Part shown: positions 17,601-25,844 of the stretch, in pieces
How positions within the stretch are numbered: the stretch's first letter is position 1
Layout: each line of letters begins with the position of its first letter
Assembly (NCBI GenBank): GCA_947491025.1
Contig: CANLIC010000022.1
Span: 1-64,000, forward strand
Reading direction: 5' to 3'
From: Myxococcales bacterium
GTDB lineage: Bacteria; Myxococcota_A; UBA9042
Length of the DNA: 64,000 bases
Translations under genes and position numbers: made by a program
Notes under the pieces: model-generated
Seen by the model: the letters and a program-made list of their open reading frames with translations, nothing else
The model's database searches: none
Told to the model about the DNA's origin: nothing

Positions 17601-19190
17601 GGCGTCGACTGCCAGCGACAGGGCGAGCCTCACCGCCACCCGCGGCGGCGCTGCCGGCTGCCCAGCACCGGCCAAGGTGGCGCCGCCGAAGGCCCGCAGG
17701 CCCTCTACCGAGGCTCGCAGCTCGCCATCGGTGCCGGTGGCTTCGGCGGGCAGACCGATGGCGATCGCAGGCACGCCGACTGCGAAGGTGGGCAGCGTGA
17801 GGTCAAAGCGGGCGGAGGGTGCCGCGTGGGTCTCGCCGGTCGCCGCCGGCGCGCCAGGCGTCCACCACGGCCAGAGCGGCCACGCCGCGACGCTGGCCTC
17901 GGCCGCGCTCCCGGCGCCCAGCTTGAGCGCGATCGGGCCGACGGCGAGCTCGGCCGCGGCGGCGCGCCTCAGCAATCGAGCATCGGCCCGGGTCAGGGTC
18001 GCGGTGGGCAGGGCATCGCGCTGCGTCGCGTCGATGATGCTGACCTGCGCCGAGGCCTCAACGCCGAGCAATGGCAATGCCCACGCTCCGCCGAGCTGCA
18101 CCGTGGCAGGCACGGCGTCAGACGCCCCCGGCGCGCCTTGCGTCAGCTCGACCTGCATCGTCAGCCACCGGGGGCTCGGTGGCGGGGTCGCGCCAGCGAT
18201 GGTGCCGCTCGCCGTTGGCGCGTCGACGTCGACGCCGACTCCGATGCCAGCGCCAGGCCCGGCCGGCAGCGGCGCGACGCGCGCAACGATCAGGGCGTCT
18301 TGCTGCCAGGGCGGGCGCAGCGCGTGCTCGAGCCGCGCGGCGATGCCGACATCGGCCGTCGGCGGCGTCTTGCCGTCCATCGCGGCGAGCTCGGCCTCCA
18401 ACCCTCTCAGCGCCGCGATGGCTTGCGCCGTCAAGACGTCGGCAAGCGTGCCGGCATGCACGCTGAGCCGCGCCGCGCCGGCGACCTGTGCCTTCCAGCG
18501 CGCTGGCGTCGCCAGGAAGTCGAGCTCGGCATCGAGCGCCGGCACCTTCGCCTCGAGCCGCGCCTGCGGGTCAGCGAACAGCGCCACTGCCAGTGTGGTC
18601 GGCCCGACGTGCAAGGCGTCCACAGCAGCGCCAAGTGGCTGGAGGGCGGTCTGCAGCCAGCGCGACGGCCGCAGTGGCTCCGTTCGCGGTGGCGACTCGG
18701 GCAGCCGCACCGCCCGCGCTAGAGAGCTACCGCCCTCGCCACCGAGGACCAGGCCGAGCGCGAGCCCCTCGACGTCGACGCGATCCAGGCGCCACTCACT
18801 GCGCGCCAGCACCTCCAGGCGCCAGCGCACCTCCAGGCGATCCAGGCGAAGCAGGTCGCCGACCCTGGCGTCGTCCGCGGCAGGGTGCCGCACCCGCAAA
18901 CCATAGAGCGTCAGCGACTCCAGGCCGAGCGCCCCGTCCTCGAGGTCGACGTCCGCGCTAGCGACGCGATCGGCAATGCCGGCGATCACCCCCTTGACCA
19001 GCGGGTGGCCAAGGTTGCGCGCCGCCAGGACCCCGAGCAGCATGCCGAGCGCCGCCAACGCCAGTCCCAAGCGAACGAGGATGCCGAAGGCGCGGCGGGT
19101 TCGCGAGCGCGCCAATGGCGGCCGATTCGTCCCAGGCATCGCTTCCTGGTCCGACGCCGGCGCCGGCTCGTCGCTCGCACTCTGGGTCAA
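14646..19190 (-). CDS. AsmA-like/YdbH-like giant intermembrane protein
   Basis: 1514 residues. A single N-terminal transmembrane helix (about residues 36-56, LVRLGLALAALGMLLGVLAA) precedes an AsmA-family opening (GIADRVASADVDLEDGALGL). Long beta-rich, Ala/Leu-rich repeats follow, as expected for a hydrophobic-groove bridge that moves lipid between membranes. The C-terminus (LRFRHGFMDLYIALAGLAEL, then IDEIRGVPLGP) resembles the end of YdbH-type proteins, and the next gene encodes a YdbL-like lipoprotein, as in E. coli ydbH-ynbE-ydbL. The size exceeds E. coli YdbH (~880 residues). The start is TTG at 19190, overlapping the previous stop (TTGA). ATG 19139 is an alternative. Lipid transport is inferred from the family and neighbours. 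Confidence 0.8.
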   Translation of the reverse strand: MTQSASDEPAPASDQEAMPGTNRPPLARSRTRRAFGILVRLGLALAALGMLLGVLAARNLGHPLVKGVIAGIADRVASADVDLEDGALGLESLTLYGLRVRHPAADDARVGDLLRLDRLEVRWRLEVLARSEWRLDRVDVEGLALGLVLGGEGGSSLARAVRLPESPPRTEPLRPSRWLQTALQPLGAAVDALHVGPTTLAVALFADPQARLEAKVPALDAELDFLATPARWKAQVAGAARLSVHAGTLADVLTAQAIAALRGLEAELAAMDGKTPPTADVGIAARLEHALRPPWQQDALIVARVAPLPAGPGAGIGVGVDVDAPTASGTIAGATPPPSPRWLTMQVELTQGAPGASDAVPATVQLGGAWALPLLGVEASAQVSIIDATQRDALPTATLTRADARLLRRAAAAELAVGPIALKLGAGSAAEASVAAWPLWPWWTPGAPAATGETHAAPSARFDLTLPTFAVGVPAIAIGLPAEATGTDGELRASVEGLRAFGGATLAGAGQPAAPPRVAVRLALSLAVDAAALSGAGALGSLRNGGASGALEVEVAQTPEGPRWVARSPPAAPAAPNPLSAAPGGGAAPALPEGPGQLQVARLELHGQDAALLPLAGTMTDLRCELADLAADVTAGSAGLERFDLGCVAEALSLRATSPALASSLEVGTASVKVSLGGAALGLAAGDIHLHMRRLRAEAALACPQLAVRGQPVGLRRLRAEATLNDLDVRGANAATAQLMLAQADLAAEGEGARTEAAACDPLDVGEPAARDVSAGASPADELRTSLALRQLTVAANAPDALTVSLRGEIAAPGAKAAATLTIADTVEWQAELEVGALRRALANIGVAPTLLRAAGALAAATRGRVKGHRAWLRAALGLEAWPAPDSLRLQHRSQLRLQGLSAAHGATQAALEELLAEAEGEGGGLRQTQQVKLAVVGMRVGSATLPPLHLQAEVATRATAGTQTTLQGFDADVRLDAAGQPALAATLSLTKGQPWRMEAETTLHPVGALARRLALEAPCPELGRIGANAKGAVRIFAPDTWAPGPLLAFFAAPQRWHFDADVEGTVRDLRCHLAGFDADTPEARGRLEVEVRAGQVHTKVEGSLERLRTVVQAHAFDWRKLRGQAEISAPLAVDLRGAHINAKGQLGSLRQDLLPFYAVEDATAAVTAEIDARGRVRVERMVAQNKGGGSGLRLEGVIDRIGDDAILGALGDDGVPGSRGVALRGEASQDLDALGEAFGVRLAGRVRLPFEVESGDLRTFALALRPQLDGVSAQHARLGLAVREVRGVMPVTLVVRVDESGIRPLGGGERSAWSRWRFADHHPFVSGEHFVSIGELSFRDHRFGPLAANASIDRDVVRLDQMELRLLSGQVTGSCQIELQGADSQVTLRGNATDLRLPDQPGRFDANAAIAIRPWRLAIEGRAQLLRATPNHLRGLLDLVDPYHEDVQANRARLLLNLGHPDEVRLRFRHGFMDLYIALAGLAELVHIDEIRGVPLGPMMARWAVPLLGEPPP

Positions 19191-20842
19191 AGGACCTCAG
19201 CGACGACATCGACCACGAGCGGGCCCACGGGCGCCGCTTCTAGCCGCAAGGCACGCAGCCGAGGCCCGACGCAGTGTGCCCACGCCGCAAGCTGCACCTG
19301 CGGTCCCTGCTGGCTGTCCGGACTCGATTCGCTGACCGCTTCGGCGACACCGTCCGGGCCGACGAGCGCGCCGGTTGGTGTCACCGTCATGCGAAACGAG
19401 GCCCGAAGCTGGGTGCCCGGCGGGTGCGCACCGCGGTAGCAGCTCCCGAGCATGTGCTGCATTTGGGCCAGGACCGTGGACCGCGCCGCGAAAGTGCGCA
19501 CAGGAGATCCAGCGTGCCGCCCCTCCGCGGTCGTCTGCACCGGCCGCGGCGCGCCAAGGGCTGCGGGCGGCTGCATCGTCACGGTCGGTCGCGGCGCGCC
19601 GGCGCCACCCCCGACGCCCCCCGACGACCCGACGCCGCTGCCTTGCGGGCCCGCCAGATGGGGCGGGAGGGCGCCTGGGGGTGTTTGGATCGCCGGCCCG
19701 CGGCGCAGCAGGCCCAAGCCGCCGAGGCCCCCGGCCATGGCGCGCGCGCTGCTGCCCGGCGCCTGCCCGAGGATGCCGCTTGCACCCCGAATCGCCCCGC
19801 CGATCAAGGGAGGCCCGCCGCCGGCGCCCATCGCCACGCGGCCCGAGCCATCCGTACCGTCGGCGGCATAGCGGCGCACGTCGCGGTGCAGCAGGCGGCC
19901 GGCCTCATAGCGGGCGACGTCGCGCAGCGCGCCCTCCTCGTACCAGCTCGACCACATGCCATGGCGACGGTCCTCGACCAACGGGCCAGCGGCGATGATC
20001 GCGCCCGAGGGCGACCAGTCGATCCATTCGCCCTCGCCCCGGCGCAGCGTGTTGCAGCCGAGCAAGAGGCCGCGATCGCTCCATGCGCACCAGGCGCCGT
20101 CGCGCAGCGCCTCGTCGTAGGCACCGTCCCAGCGCTTGTAGCCGCTCGGCCAGTGGCTGGTGAAGCTACCATGTCGCCTGCCGCCGCGGAACCTCACCCG
20201 TGTCTCAGGCGCTTCCCCCTCGCCCAAGATGACGGACGGGCCCTCGAGCAGCCCCGCCTCATAGCGCGCCTCGGCCCGGAGACTGCCGTCAGGCTGCCAC
20301 CACTGCCACGTGCCGACGCGCTGCCCGCGCAGGACCCGCCCCTTCACCCGCGGCGTGCCATCGTCGTTGACCTCTCGCCACTGACCCGTCCCCTCGGCGT
20401 CGAGCACGCTGCTGCCGATCTCCCTGCCAACGGCGTCGTACTGCCGCCAAGGTCCGATGGGGACGCCGCCGCGCAGTTGCCCGACCATGCTGACCATTCC
20501 GCGGCGCCACGGTCCGCGGCCGATCGATCGCGCGACCTGCTCGGTGATCTCAAAGCGGAAGCGCAGGGCAGCTCCCTCGCCGCGCTCGAGGCCGTCCACG
20601 CACGTCAGGGTGCGGCGCGCCGGCTGCCCCAAGAGCTCCTCGAAGCCGTCGGCGGCCACCTCGATGAGGTACAGCTTGCTGCCCGCGGCGCAGTCCAGGC
20701 GCACGTCCTGAAAATCCTCGGCACCTACCGGCGCCGCCAAGACAAAGGCCGAGACCGCAGCCACCAGGGCAGCCACAGCACGCGGCACTGCGGCGCCGGG
20801 GCGCGGCCATCGACTCGCTGGCGTCTTTGGAGGCTGCGACAT
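19187..20842 (-). CDS. Exported MORN/YwqK-like repeat protein with AgmX/PglI-like C-terminal domain
   Basis: 551 residues. The signal peptide ends near AAPVGAED. Residues ~100-330 are repeated beta-hairpin units of the MORN/YwqK type (GVPIGPWRQYDAVGREI, GTWQWWQPDGSLRAEARY, HGMWSSWYEEGALRDVARY). A Gly/Pro-rich disordered linker follows (about 340-445). The last ~100 residues form a domain like the AgmX/PglI C-terminal module common in Myxococcota, with the paired Cys in LGSCYRG and WAHCVG. Such domains usually sit in the periplasm of motility or envelope complexes. It is the first gene of a five-gene overlapping operon, and its stop overlaps the TTG start of the YdbH-like gene. Confidence 0.8.
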   Translation of the reverse strand: MSQPPKTPASRWPRPGAAVPRAVAALVAAVSAFVLAAPVGAEDFQDVRLDCAAGSKLYLIEVAADGFEELLGQPARRTLTCVDGLERGEGAALRFRFEITEQVARSIGRGPWRRGMVSMVGQLRGGVPIGPWRQYDAVGREIGSSVLDAEGTGQWREVNDDGTPRVKGRVLRGQRVGTWQWWQPDGSLRAEARYEAGLLEGPSVILGEGEAPETRVRFRGGRRHGSFTSHWPSGYKRWDGAYDEALRDGAWCAWSDRGLLLGCNTLRRGEGEWIDWSPSGAIIAAGPLVEDRRHGMWSSWYEEGALRDVARYEAGRLLHRDVRRYAADGTDGSGRVAMGAGGGPPLIGGAIRGASGILGQAPGSSARAMAGGLGGLGLLRRGPAIQTPPGALPPHLAGPQGSGVGSSGGVGGGAGAPRPTVTMQPPAALGAPRPVQTTAEGRHAGSPVRTFAARSTVLAQMQHMLGSCYRGAHPPGTQLRASFRMTVTPTGALVGPDGVAEAVSESSPDSQQGPQVQLAAWAHCVGPRLRALRLEAAPVGPLVVDVVAEVL

Positions 20843-21099
20843 GGCGTCAGTCTAGCAGCATTGCGCCGACGCTGCGAGGGTCGTAGCCGCTCGGGCGCTC
20901 GGCTGGGGCAGGTCCGTGAGCGGCCAATCCACTTGAACAGCAGCACGTTGGCAGTGCCGTCCTCTGCTGACTGGGCTGCAGTGCGCCAAGCGAACGCGTG
21001 ACCGGCCTCTGAAGGCCGCCTCTAGCCGACGCAAATCAGCCAGCGCGCAGTCACACACGCCGCTGGGGAGCAGCCGCAGCCGGCCCTGCCCGCGCGGCG

Positions 21100-23640
21100 A
21101 TGATGACGCCCCCTCCCGTTGACAGCGCCGGCCTAGTGGTTGACCGTTACGCCCCGGACTCCCCTGCCGTGCCGTTCCTCGACCGGCGGCACCCGCGCCA
21201 AGGCCGGGCAGCGGAGCGTAGCGATCGGAAACGGATGCGTCTGTCCACCTCCCATGGTCTGGTGAGCCTCAACCAAGCCCGCGGCGATCGGCTCGTCGAG
21301 CGGTTCGCGCAGGATTGGCCGTTGCCCATCGCCCGCGTCGACCCGGCCGGGCCCCACGGCGAGCGGTTTCAGGTCGTATTTCGCGTCGGCGACGTCGAGG
21401 CCGAGTGCCTGCTCTGCGAGCTGGCGCCCGAACGCGAGGACGAGGTCGACCTGGTCCTTGAGTTGGTCATCGAGGCGCTCCACGACGCGATGCGTGGCCT
21501 GTCGCGCCAGCGGATGCCCGGCTGTCTGCTGCCCTGCGCCTCCCTGCGCGACACAGATGCCGGCGTGGTGGTCGGCCTCGCGCTCTTCTGCCCCCGCGAG
21601 CCGCTCCAAGACGATCAGCCTGCCCGGCTGCGCGACGCCTTCCTTGGGCTTTTCGCGACCTCGCTGGCCGGGGCGCAGCTGCCACCCTTCGCCTCCCGGC
21701 GGGTGGTTCCGCGTTCGCAAGCTGGCGCAATTCGGCTCGATGTCGCTTGGATCGACGGCCAGCCGCTGGTGCTCGGCTTGCCGTGGAGCGGGTCCCTGGA
21801 AGATGATCTGATCGCGTCGATCGAGCACTGGGCAGCCCTCGGCATGCGCGAGATCGCGTGGGCGCCGGCGGTGCCTGAGGACTGGTCGGAGTCGGAGGCC
21901 GAGGCCATCGTGCCGCGGCCCGCCGTCGCGCTGGCTGAGGTGCGCGCCTTCGAGGAGGCCGCTGACGGGGCGGTTGCTGCCCAGGCCGCCGACGTGACCG
22001 CAGTTGAAGCCGAAGCCGCCGCTGCCGAAGCTGAAGCTACCGAATCCCAGGCTGCCACCGCTGCCACCGAGACCGCCGCCGCAGCTGCCGAGGCCGCGGA
22101 GGCCGCTGGCCACGCTGCTGTCGCAGAGGCCGCCGCTGCGGAGGCCGCTGCTGCCGAGGCCGAAGCCGCCGCTAAGGCCCCTGCCGCAGAGGACGCAGCC
22201 GCAGAGGCCGCAGCCGCCGCCGCGGAGTCTGCTGCCGCTGAGGCTGCTGCCGCTGAGGCTGCTGCCGCTGAGGCTGCTGCCGCGGAGTCTGCTGCCGCTG
22301 AGGCTGCTGCCGCTGAGGTTGGTGCCGCGGAGTCTGCTGCCGCTGAGGCTGCTGCCGCGGAGGCCGCCGAGGCCGCTGCCGCGGAGGCCGCTGCCGCGGA
22401 GGCCGCTGCCGCCGAGGCCGCTGCCGCCGAGGCCGCTGCCGCTGAGGCCGCTGCCGCCGCCGCTGCCGCCGCCGCCGCCGCCGAAGCCGCTGCCGTCGAG
22501 GCCGCCCGCGTCGTGACGCTCGATCGCGCCGAAGCGCAGGCCATGGTCGATCACCTCCAGCGCCATGCCTTCGCGCGCCTCATGCGCATCGGCACGGATG
22601 CCTTCGTCGCCGAGATGATCGGCGCCGCCTTGGCAGCCGCCGTTCGCGCCGGCAGGGCCGAGGCCGTGCCCGCCGCGCTGGGGCCGGTCGGGCCCGCCAC
22701 CGTCACCATGCGCGGCTTTGCCGGCGTCGAGCAGCTGATCCGGGGCGCCGATGGCGAGACCACAGCGCTGGCGGTGCGTGTCGAGTCCGGAGTCGACTCG
22801 CTCCAGCTCAAGGCGGCCCTGGCGCGACTGCAGAGCGGCGCACGGCGACGGGTCGTGGTCGACCTGCTGGCCCGGCCCGAGCTCGAGCTGCCAGGCTGGA
22901 CGATGCTTCCCTTGGCGGCGTTGCAGCCACTCTTTCGCTGCGCCGCCGAGGTCGCCGCTGACGGACCGGTGTTCGCCGCCTGGGCCGACGCGGTCGACGA
23001 CTGGGTCGATGTCGCGGATGCGATGGCGGTCGCGGTCCGTGGCGACGCCCGGGCGCTGCGGCAGCCCCTGCGCGAGGCCGAATTGCTCGCCGCATTCGAG
23101 CGCCGGCTCTTGCGTCAGGCGATCGACATCATCATCGACCAGCTCGCGGTCCACGGCGTGCCGTTGTGGCCGACGCCATTGGCGGCGGGCATCGTCGACG
23201 ACGTCACCCGGCGGGTCCTGGTCTTCGATGCGCCCGTCGAGGGGCGATCGACGTTGGAATTCGCGATCGTCGACCCGACCGCAGGGTTCGCCAGCGGTGT
23301 GCGCTGGCAGCGCGGCTCGCTGGTCCTTTTTGCCGACCTGCTCTCGCCGCTGCGCCATGGCATCGTCAGCGCGCAGTCGCGCGGGTCGCGCAGAAACGAC
23401 TTCCTCTATGGCCTCGCCGACGAGCTGCGCATCGCGCGCTCTGCCGTGCGCGAGGGACCGACGGCGCCGAGCCGTTCGATCGCCATGGGCGACTTCGAGC
23501 TCTTCGACGGCCGCGGTTGCACCACCCTCATCGAGCGCTGCATTGAGACCATCTGGGTGCTCTGGGAGCGCCACGGCGCCCTCGATGTGCAGCCGGCGTC
23601 GATGGACTTGCTCTCGGACGCCACAGAGGCGCGGCGCTGA
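21100..23640 (+). CDS. Unknown protein with central 170-residue Ala/Glu helix
   Basis: Up to 846 residues in three parts. The N-terminal domain (to about 290) includes VVFRVGDVEAECLLCELAPE and AIRLDVAWIDGQPLVLGLPW. A central stretch (about 295-468) is almost purely Ala and Glu in AAEAA-type pentads, predicted to be one long helix. The C-terminal domain (about 470-846) has ALAVRVESGVDSLQLKAAL, RQAIDIIIDQLAVHGVPLW and RRNDFLYGLADELRIARSAV. No signal peptide or membrane segment is evident, so it is probably cytoplasmic. I recognise no family. The start is uncertain: ATG 21235 (MRLSTSHGLVSLNQ) is a credible alternative and would remove a Pro/Arg-rich leader. The stop shares its last base with the next ATG (TGATG). 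Confidence 0.75.
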   Translation: MMTPPPVDSAGLVVDRYAPDSPAVPFLDRRHPRQGRAAERSDRKRMRLSTSHGLVSLNQARGDRLVERFAQDWPLPIARVDPAGPHGERFQVVFRVGDVEAECLLCELAPEREDEVDLVLELVIEALHDAMRGLSRQRMPGCLLPCASLRDTDAGVVVGLALFCPREPLQDDQPARLRDAFLGLFATSLAGAQLPPFASRRVVPRSQAGAIRLDVAWIDGQPLVLGLPWSGSLEDDLIASIEHWAALGMREIAWAPAVPEDWSESEAEAIVPRPAVALAEVRAFEEAADGAVAAQAADVTAVEAEAAAAEAEATESQAATAATETAAAAAEAAEAAGHAAVAEAAAAEAAAAEAEAAAKAPAAEDAAAEAAAAAAESAAAEAAAAEAAAAEAAAAESAAAEAAAAEVGAAESAAAEAAAAEAAEAAAAEAAAAEAAAAEAAAAEAAAAEAAAAAAAAAAAAEAAAVEAARVVTLDRAEAQAMVDHLQRHAFARLMRIGTDAFVAEMIGAALAAAVRAGRAEAVPAALGPVGPATVTMRGFAGVEQLIRGADGETTALAVRVESGVDSLQLKAALARLQSGARRRVVVDLLARPELELPGWTMLPLAALQPLFRCAAEVAADGPVFAAWADAVDDWVDVADAMAVAVRGDARALRQPLREAELLAAFERRLLRQAIDIIIDQLAVHGVPLWPTPLAAGIVDDVTRRVLVFDAPVEGRSTLEFAIVDPTAGFASGVRWQRGSLVLFADLLSPLRHGIVSAQSRGSRRNDFLYGLADELRIARSAVREGPTAPSRSIAMGDFELFDGRGCTTLIERCIETIWVLWERHGALDVQPASMDLLSDATEARR
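21985..22505 (+). repeat. Ala/Glu-coding imperfect tandem repeat inside the 21100 gene
   Basis: About 520 bases built from short GCT/GCC/GAG-rich units, for example repeated copies of gctgctgccgctgag and gctgctgccgcggagtct. The tract encodes near-perfect Ala-Ala-Glu-Ala-Ala pentads and ends in a run of twelve Ala. Such tracts change length by slippage, so copy number may differ between strains or assemblies. Confidence 0.9.
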
Positions 23641-24773
23641 TGCCCACCGCGGCCGATGCGCTGCTCGGCCCTCGGCCGACGGCGTGGCCCCTGCAGCGGC
23701 CCCCCGACCTCTCCGACGCAGCCTTCGAGCTGGCACAGGCCAGTGAGATCGCAGACCTTCACCTCGATTCCTTCATCTCGGCGCGCCTCCTTGGCTACGA
23801 CCTCCGCCGCCGTCATGGGCTCGGGCTCAGCGGCGGTCGTTTCTTTGGTCAGCTCGACTGGCCCCGGGCGCTCGCCGGCGGCCTGACCCTCGGCATGTGG
23901 TCGCTCACCACCAACCCTTTCCGCACCGCCGCCGGGCGCTGGCGAACTTTCAAGCGCAATCTCGAAGCGTTCCAGAGCCAGATCGCGAGCTTCGGGCCCG
24001 ATCTCCGCATCGTGCGCGACAGCGGAGAGCTCGACGAGGCGCGGGCGGCCGGCAGCCACGCTGTGTTGTTGGCGGTTCAGGGCGGCAACGCGCTGGAGGC
24101 TGCCCCCGGCGGCGTGGCCGATCTGCCGCGTGGCCTGATCTGGCGCGTCACCCTCGTCCACCTGACGAACAGCGCCTATGGTCCGACCAGCAGCCCCCTC
24201 GGCCTGTGGCGCCGCGGCGACCCCCTGTCCGCAGCCGGGCGGGCGCTGGTCGAGGGGCTCGATGAGGCCCGCATCCTGGTCGATGTCGCCCACCTGGGCC
24301 ACCGCGCCGTGCGCGACGTCGCCGCCTGTCACGACCCCAGCTTGCCGCTCTGTGCCACCCACACCGGCGTCGCCGGCGTCACGCCCCACTGGCGCAACCT
24401 CGACGACGAGGAGCTGCGCCTCATCGCCGCCAGCGATGGCGTGGTCGGCGTCATCTACCAGGCCGCTTTCTTGCGTCGCCCGGGCGGTCCGGCCGGCATC
24501 GGCATGGTCGTTGAGCACCTCGACCACATCCGACGCACCCTCGGCGTGCGCCACTGCGCCATCGGCACCGACTACGATGGCGCCATCGTTCCGCCGACCG
24601 ACGTCCGCGACGGCGCGGTTGGCTACCTACGGCTGATCGATGCGCTGCTGCGCGCCGGCTGGCGCGACGATGAGGTGCAGGCGGTGCTGGCGGGCAACAC
24701 GTTGCGGGTGCTGCGGGCGCTGCGGCCGGCCGGTTGGGCAAAAGGCGGCGCACCCGCGACCTCGCCTCACTGA
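23640..24773 (+). CDS. Peptidase M19 (membrane dipeptidase) homologue with Glu-to-Gln metal site
   Basis: 377 residues with the overall M19/renal dipeptidase pattern: DLHLDS (H41, D43), VDVAHLGHRAV (H218), ATHTG (H241), IGTDYDG (D311) and a closing GNTLRVLRAL. In the family, the Glu of an IEGG motif bridges the two zinc ions. Here the segment reads LAVQGGNAL, so position 147 is Gln and the following conserved His is Asn. Five of six metal ligands remain, and catalysis may be lost, altered or reduced to one metal. No signal peptide is seen. ATG 23640 overlaps the stop of the Ala/Glu-helix protein (TGATG), which makes the pair a likely functional unit. Confidence 0.85.
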   Translation: MPTAADALLGPRPTAWPLQRPPDLSDAAFELAQASEIADLHLDSFISARLLGYDLRRRHGLGLSGGRFFGQLDWPRALAGGLTLGMWSLTTNPFRTAAGRWRTFKRNLEAFQSQIASFGPDLRIVRDSGELDEARAAGSHAVLLAVQGGNALEAAPGGVADLPRGLIWRVTLVHLTNSAYGPTSSPLGLWRRGDPLSAAGRALVEGLDEARILVDVAHLGHRAVRDVAACHDPSLPLCATHTGVAGVTPHWRNLDDEELRLIAASDGVVGVIYQAAFLRRPGGPAGIGMVVEHLDHIRRTLGVRHCAIGTDYDGAIVPPTDVRDGAVGYLRLIDALLRAGWRDDEVQAVLAGNTLRVLRALRPAGWAKGGAPATSPH

Positions 24774-24890
24774 CGCCGACGCCGATGCATCGCAGACCGG
24801 GCGACCGACCTGGCTGCCCACGGTCCCAGGAGCTGTTGCAAGGGTGAAGCAGAGGCGCGCTGCCCCCGGCCTTCCCTGCATCCGTCCGCG

Positions 24891-25844
24891 CTAGCTGCGC
24901 CCGTCGCCGCTGAGGTCGCTGTCCGCCGCAGCGTTCCCTGCCGCCGGCCCAGCCGGGCCCGCCGCGCCTTGGACGACCCACCAGGCGCCATCTTCGAGGT
25001 CGCCGCCGCGTCGGCCCTGACCGACCAGAGCGGCTTCGCGCGCACGGCGAACTTCGGCGGCGTCGGCCAGGAGCTGCTCGAGCTGGGCCAACATCGCCGC
25101 GCTTTCGCGCTCAAAGCGCTGCGCGTTGGCTTCGGCCACCGCCACTGACACGTCGCGTGGGGCGCGCAGCGCCGCGGCCAGGGTAGCGGTGTCGGCACCC
25201 GCCGCCAGCAGCGCTGAGGCGGTGCGCACCCGCTCGGCCTCGTCGGTCGTCTTACGCAGCGGCTGCAAGACGGCCTTGGCGACGAATTGCAGGGTCGGGT
25301 CTGGGCTGCGACGGAAGAGGCGCACCAACGTCGACGGTGTGCGGTTGTCGATCGGGTAGCCCGGGTGGAACGCCACGTTGTAGAACAGGGACTGCGGGAA
25401 CGCGGCCTCGTGGGCCGTGCGCAGCCGAACGTGCAAGGCGTCAAAGCGCGGCGACTCGAGGTGGGCCAGCGCCGGCAGCACCAGCAGCGCCACCTCAGGC
25501 GGCCCGGCCTCAGCTGCGCCTGCTGCACGCTCGAGCTGCGCCATCACCCGCAGGATGCGCTGCTCGGACGCCACAGCGTCGTCGTCGGCCCAGCAGACGG
25601 TGCGCCACAGCTTTCCGGCGTCGCGGCAGCCGCGCGCGTAAGGGCAGGAGCGCCAGGACTCCACGACCTCGCGCAGGAAGCGATCGTTCAGGGCCTCGAC
25701 AGCGCTGACTTGGGCAGCCTGGAAGCTTTCGGGCGCTGCAGCGGCAGCAAGCGCCGCGCCCGCCTTCGGCTTGCCATGGGCCGCTGCACCGGCCTGGCTG
25801 AGCGACCGGCTGGCAGGGCTTGCGTTGGGGTCAGGCGAGGACAC
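24891..25844 (-). CDS. DUF1415-like protein
   Basis: About 317 residues. The core resembles the DUF1415 family: VESWRSCPYARGC matches that family's LCPFA segment, and VAFHPGYPIDNRTPSTLVRLFRRSPDPTL matches its conserved FHP.Y...N...RSPYPT stretch. The Cys of SCPYARGC and the His of FHPGY are the most obvious candidate functional residues. The N-terminal ~50 and C-terminal ~90 residues are extra. The function is unknown. No ATG lies near the expected N-terminus. GTG 25844 was chosen because it overlaps the kinase stop by only 14 bases; ATG 25919 would add 25 Arg-rich residues and overlap the kinase by 89. It is probably co-transcribed with the kinase. Confidence 0.72.
   Translation of the reverse strand: MSSPDPNASPASRSLSQAGAAAHGKPKAGAALAAAAAPESFQAAQVSAVEALNDRFLREVVESWRSCPYARGCRDAGKLWRTVCWADDDAVASEQRILRVMAQLERAAGAAEAGPPEVALLVLPALAHLESPRFDALHVRLRTAHEAAFPQSLFYNVAFHPGYPIDNRTPSTLVRLFRRSPDPTLQFVAKAVLQPLRKTTDEAERVRTASALLAAGADTATLAAALRAPRDVSVAVAEANAQRFERESAAMLAQLEQLLADAAEVRRAREAALVGQGRRGGDLEDGAWWVVQGAAGPAGPAAGNAAADSDLSGDGRS

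Noticed and set aside
21985-22505. CRISPR-like array suggested by regular repeats
   Set aside because: The repeats are contiguous Ala/Glu codons without unique spacers, and no cas genes are present.
21133-23736. An 867-codon minus-strand frame with Gly/Ser-rich repeats opposite the Ala/Glu-helix protein
   Set aside because: The Ser/Gly repeats are simply the antisense of the Ala/Glu codons. The ends show no start signal, and the plus-strand frame has coupled overlap with the next gene.
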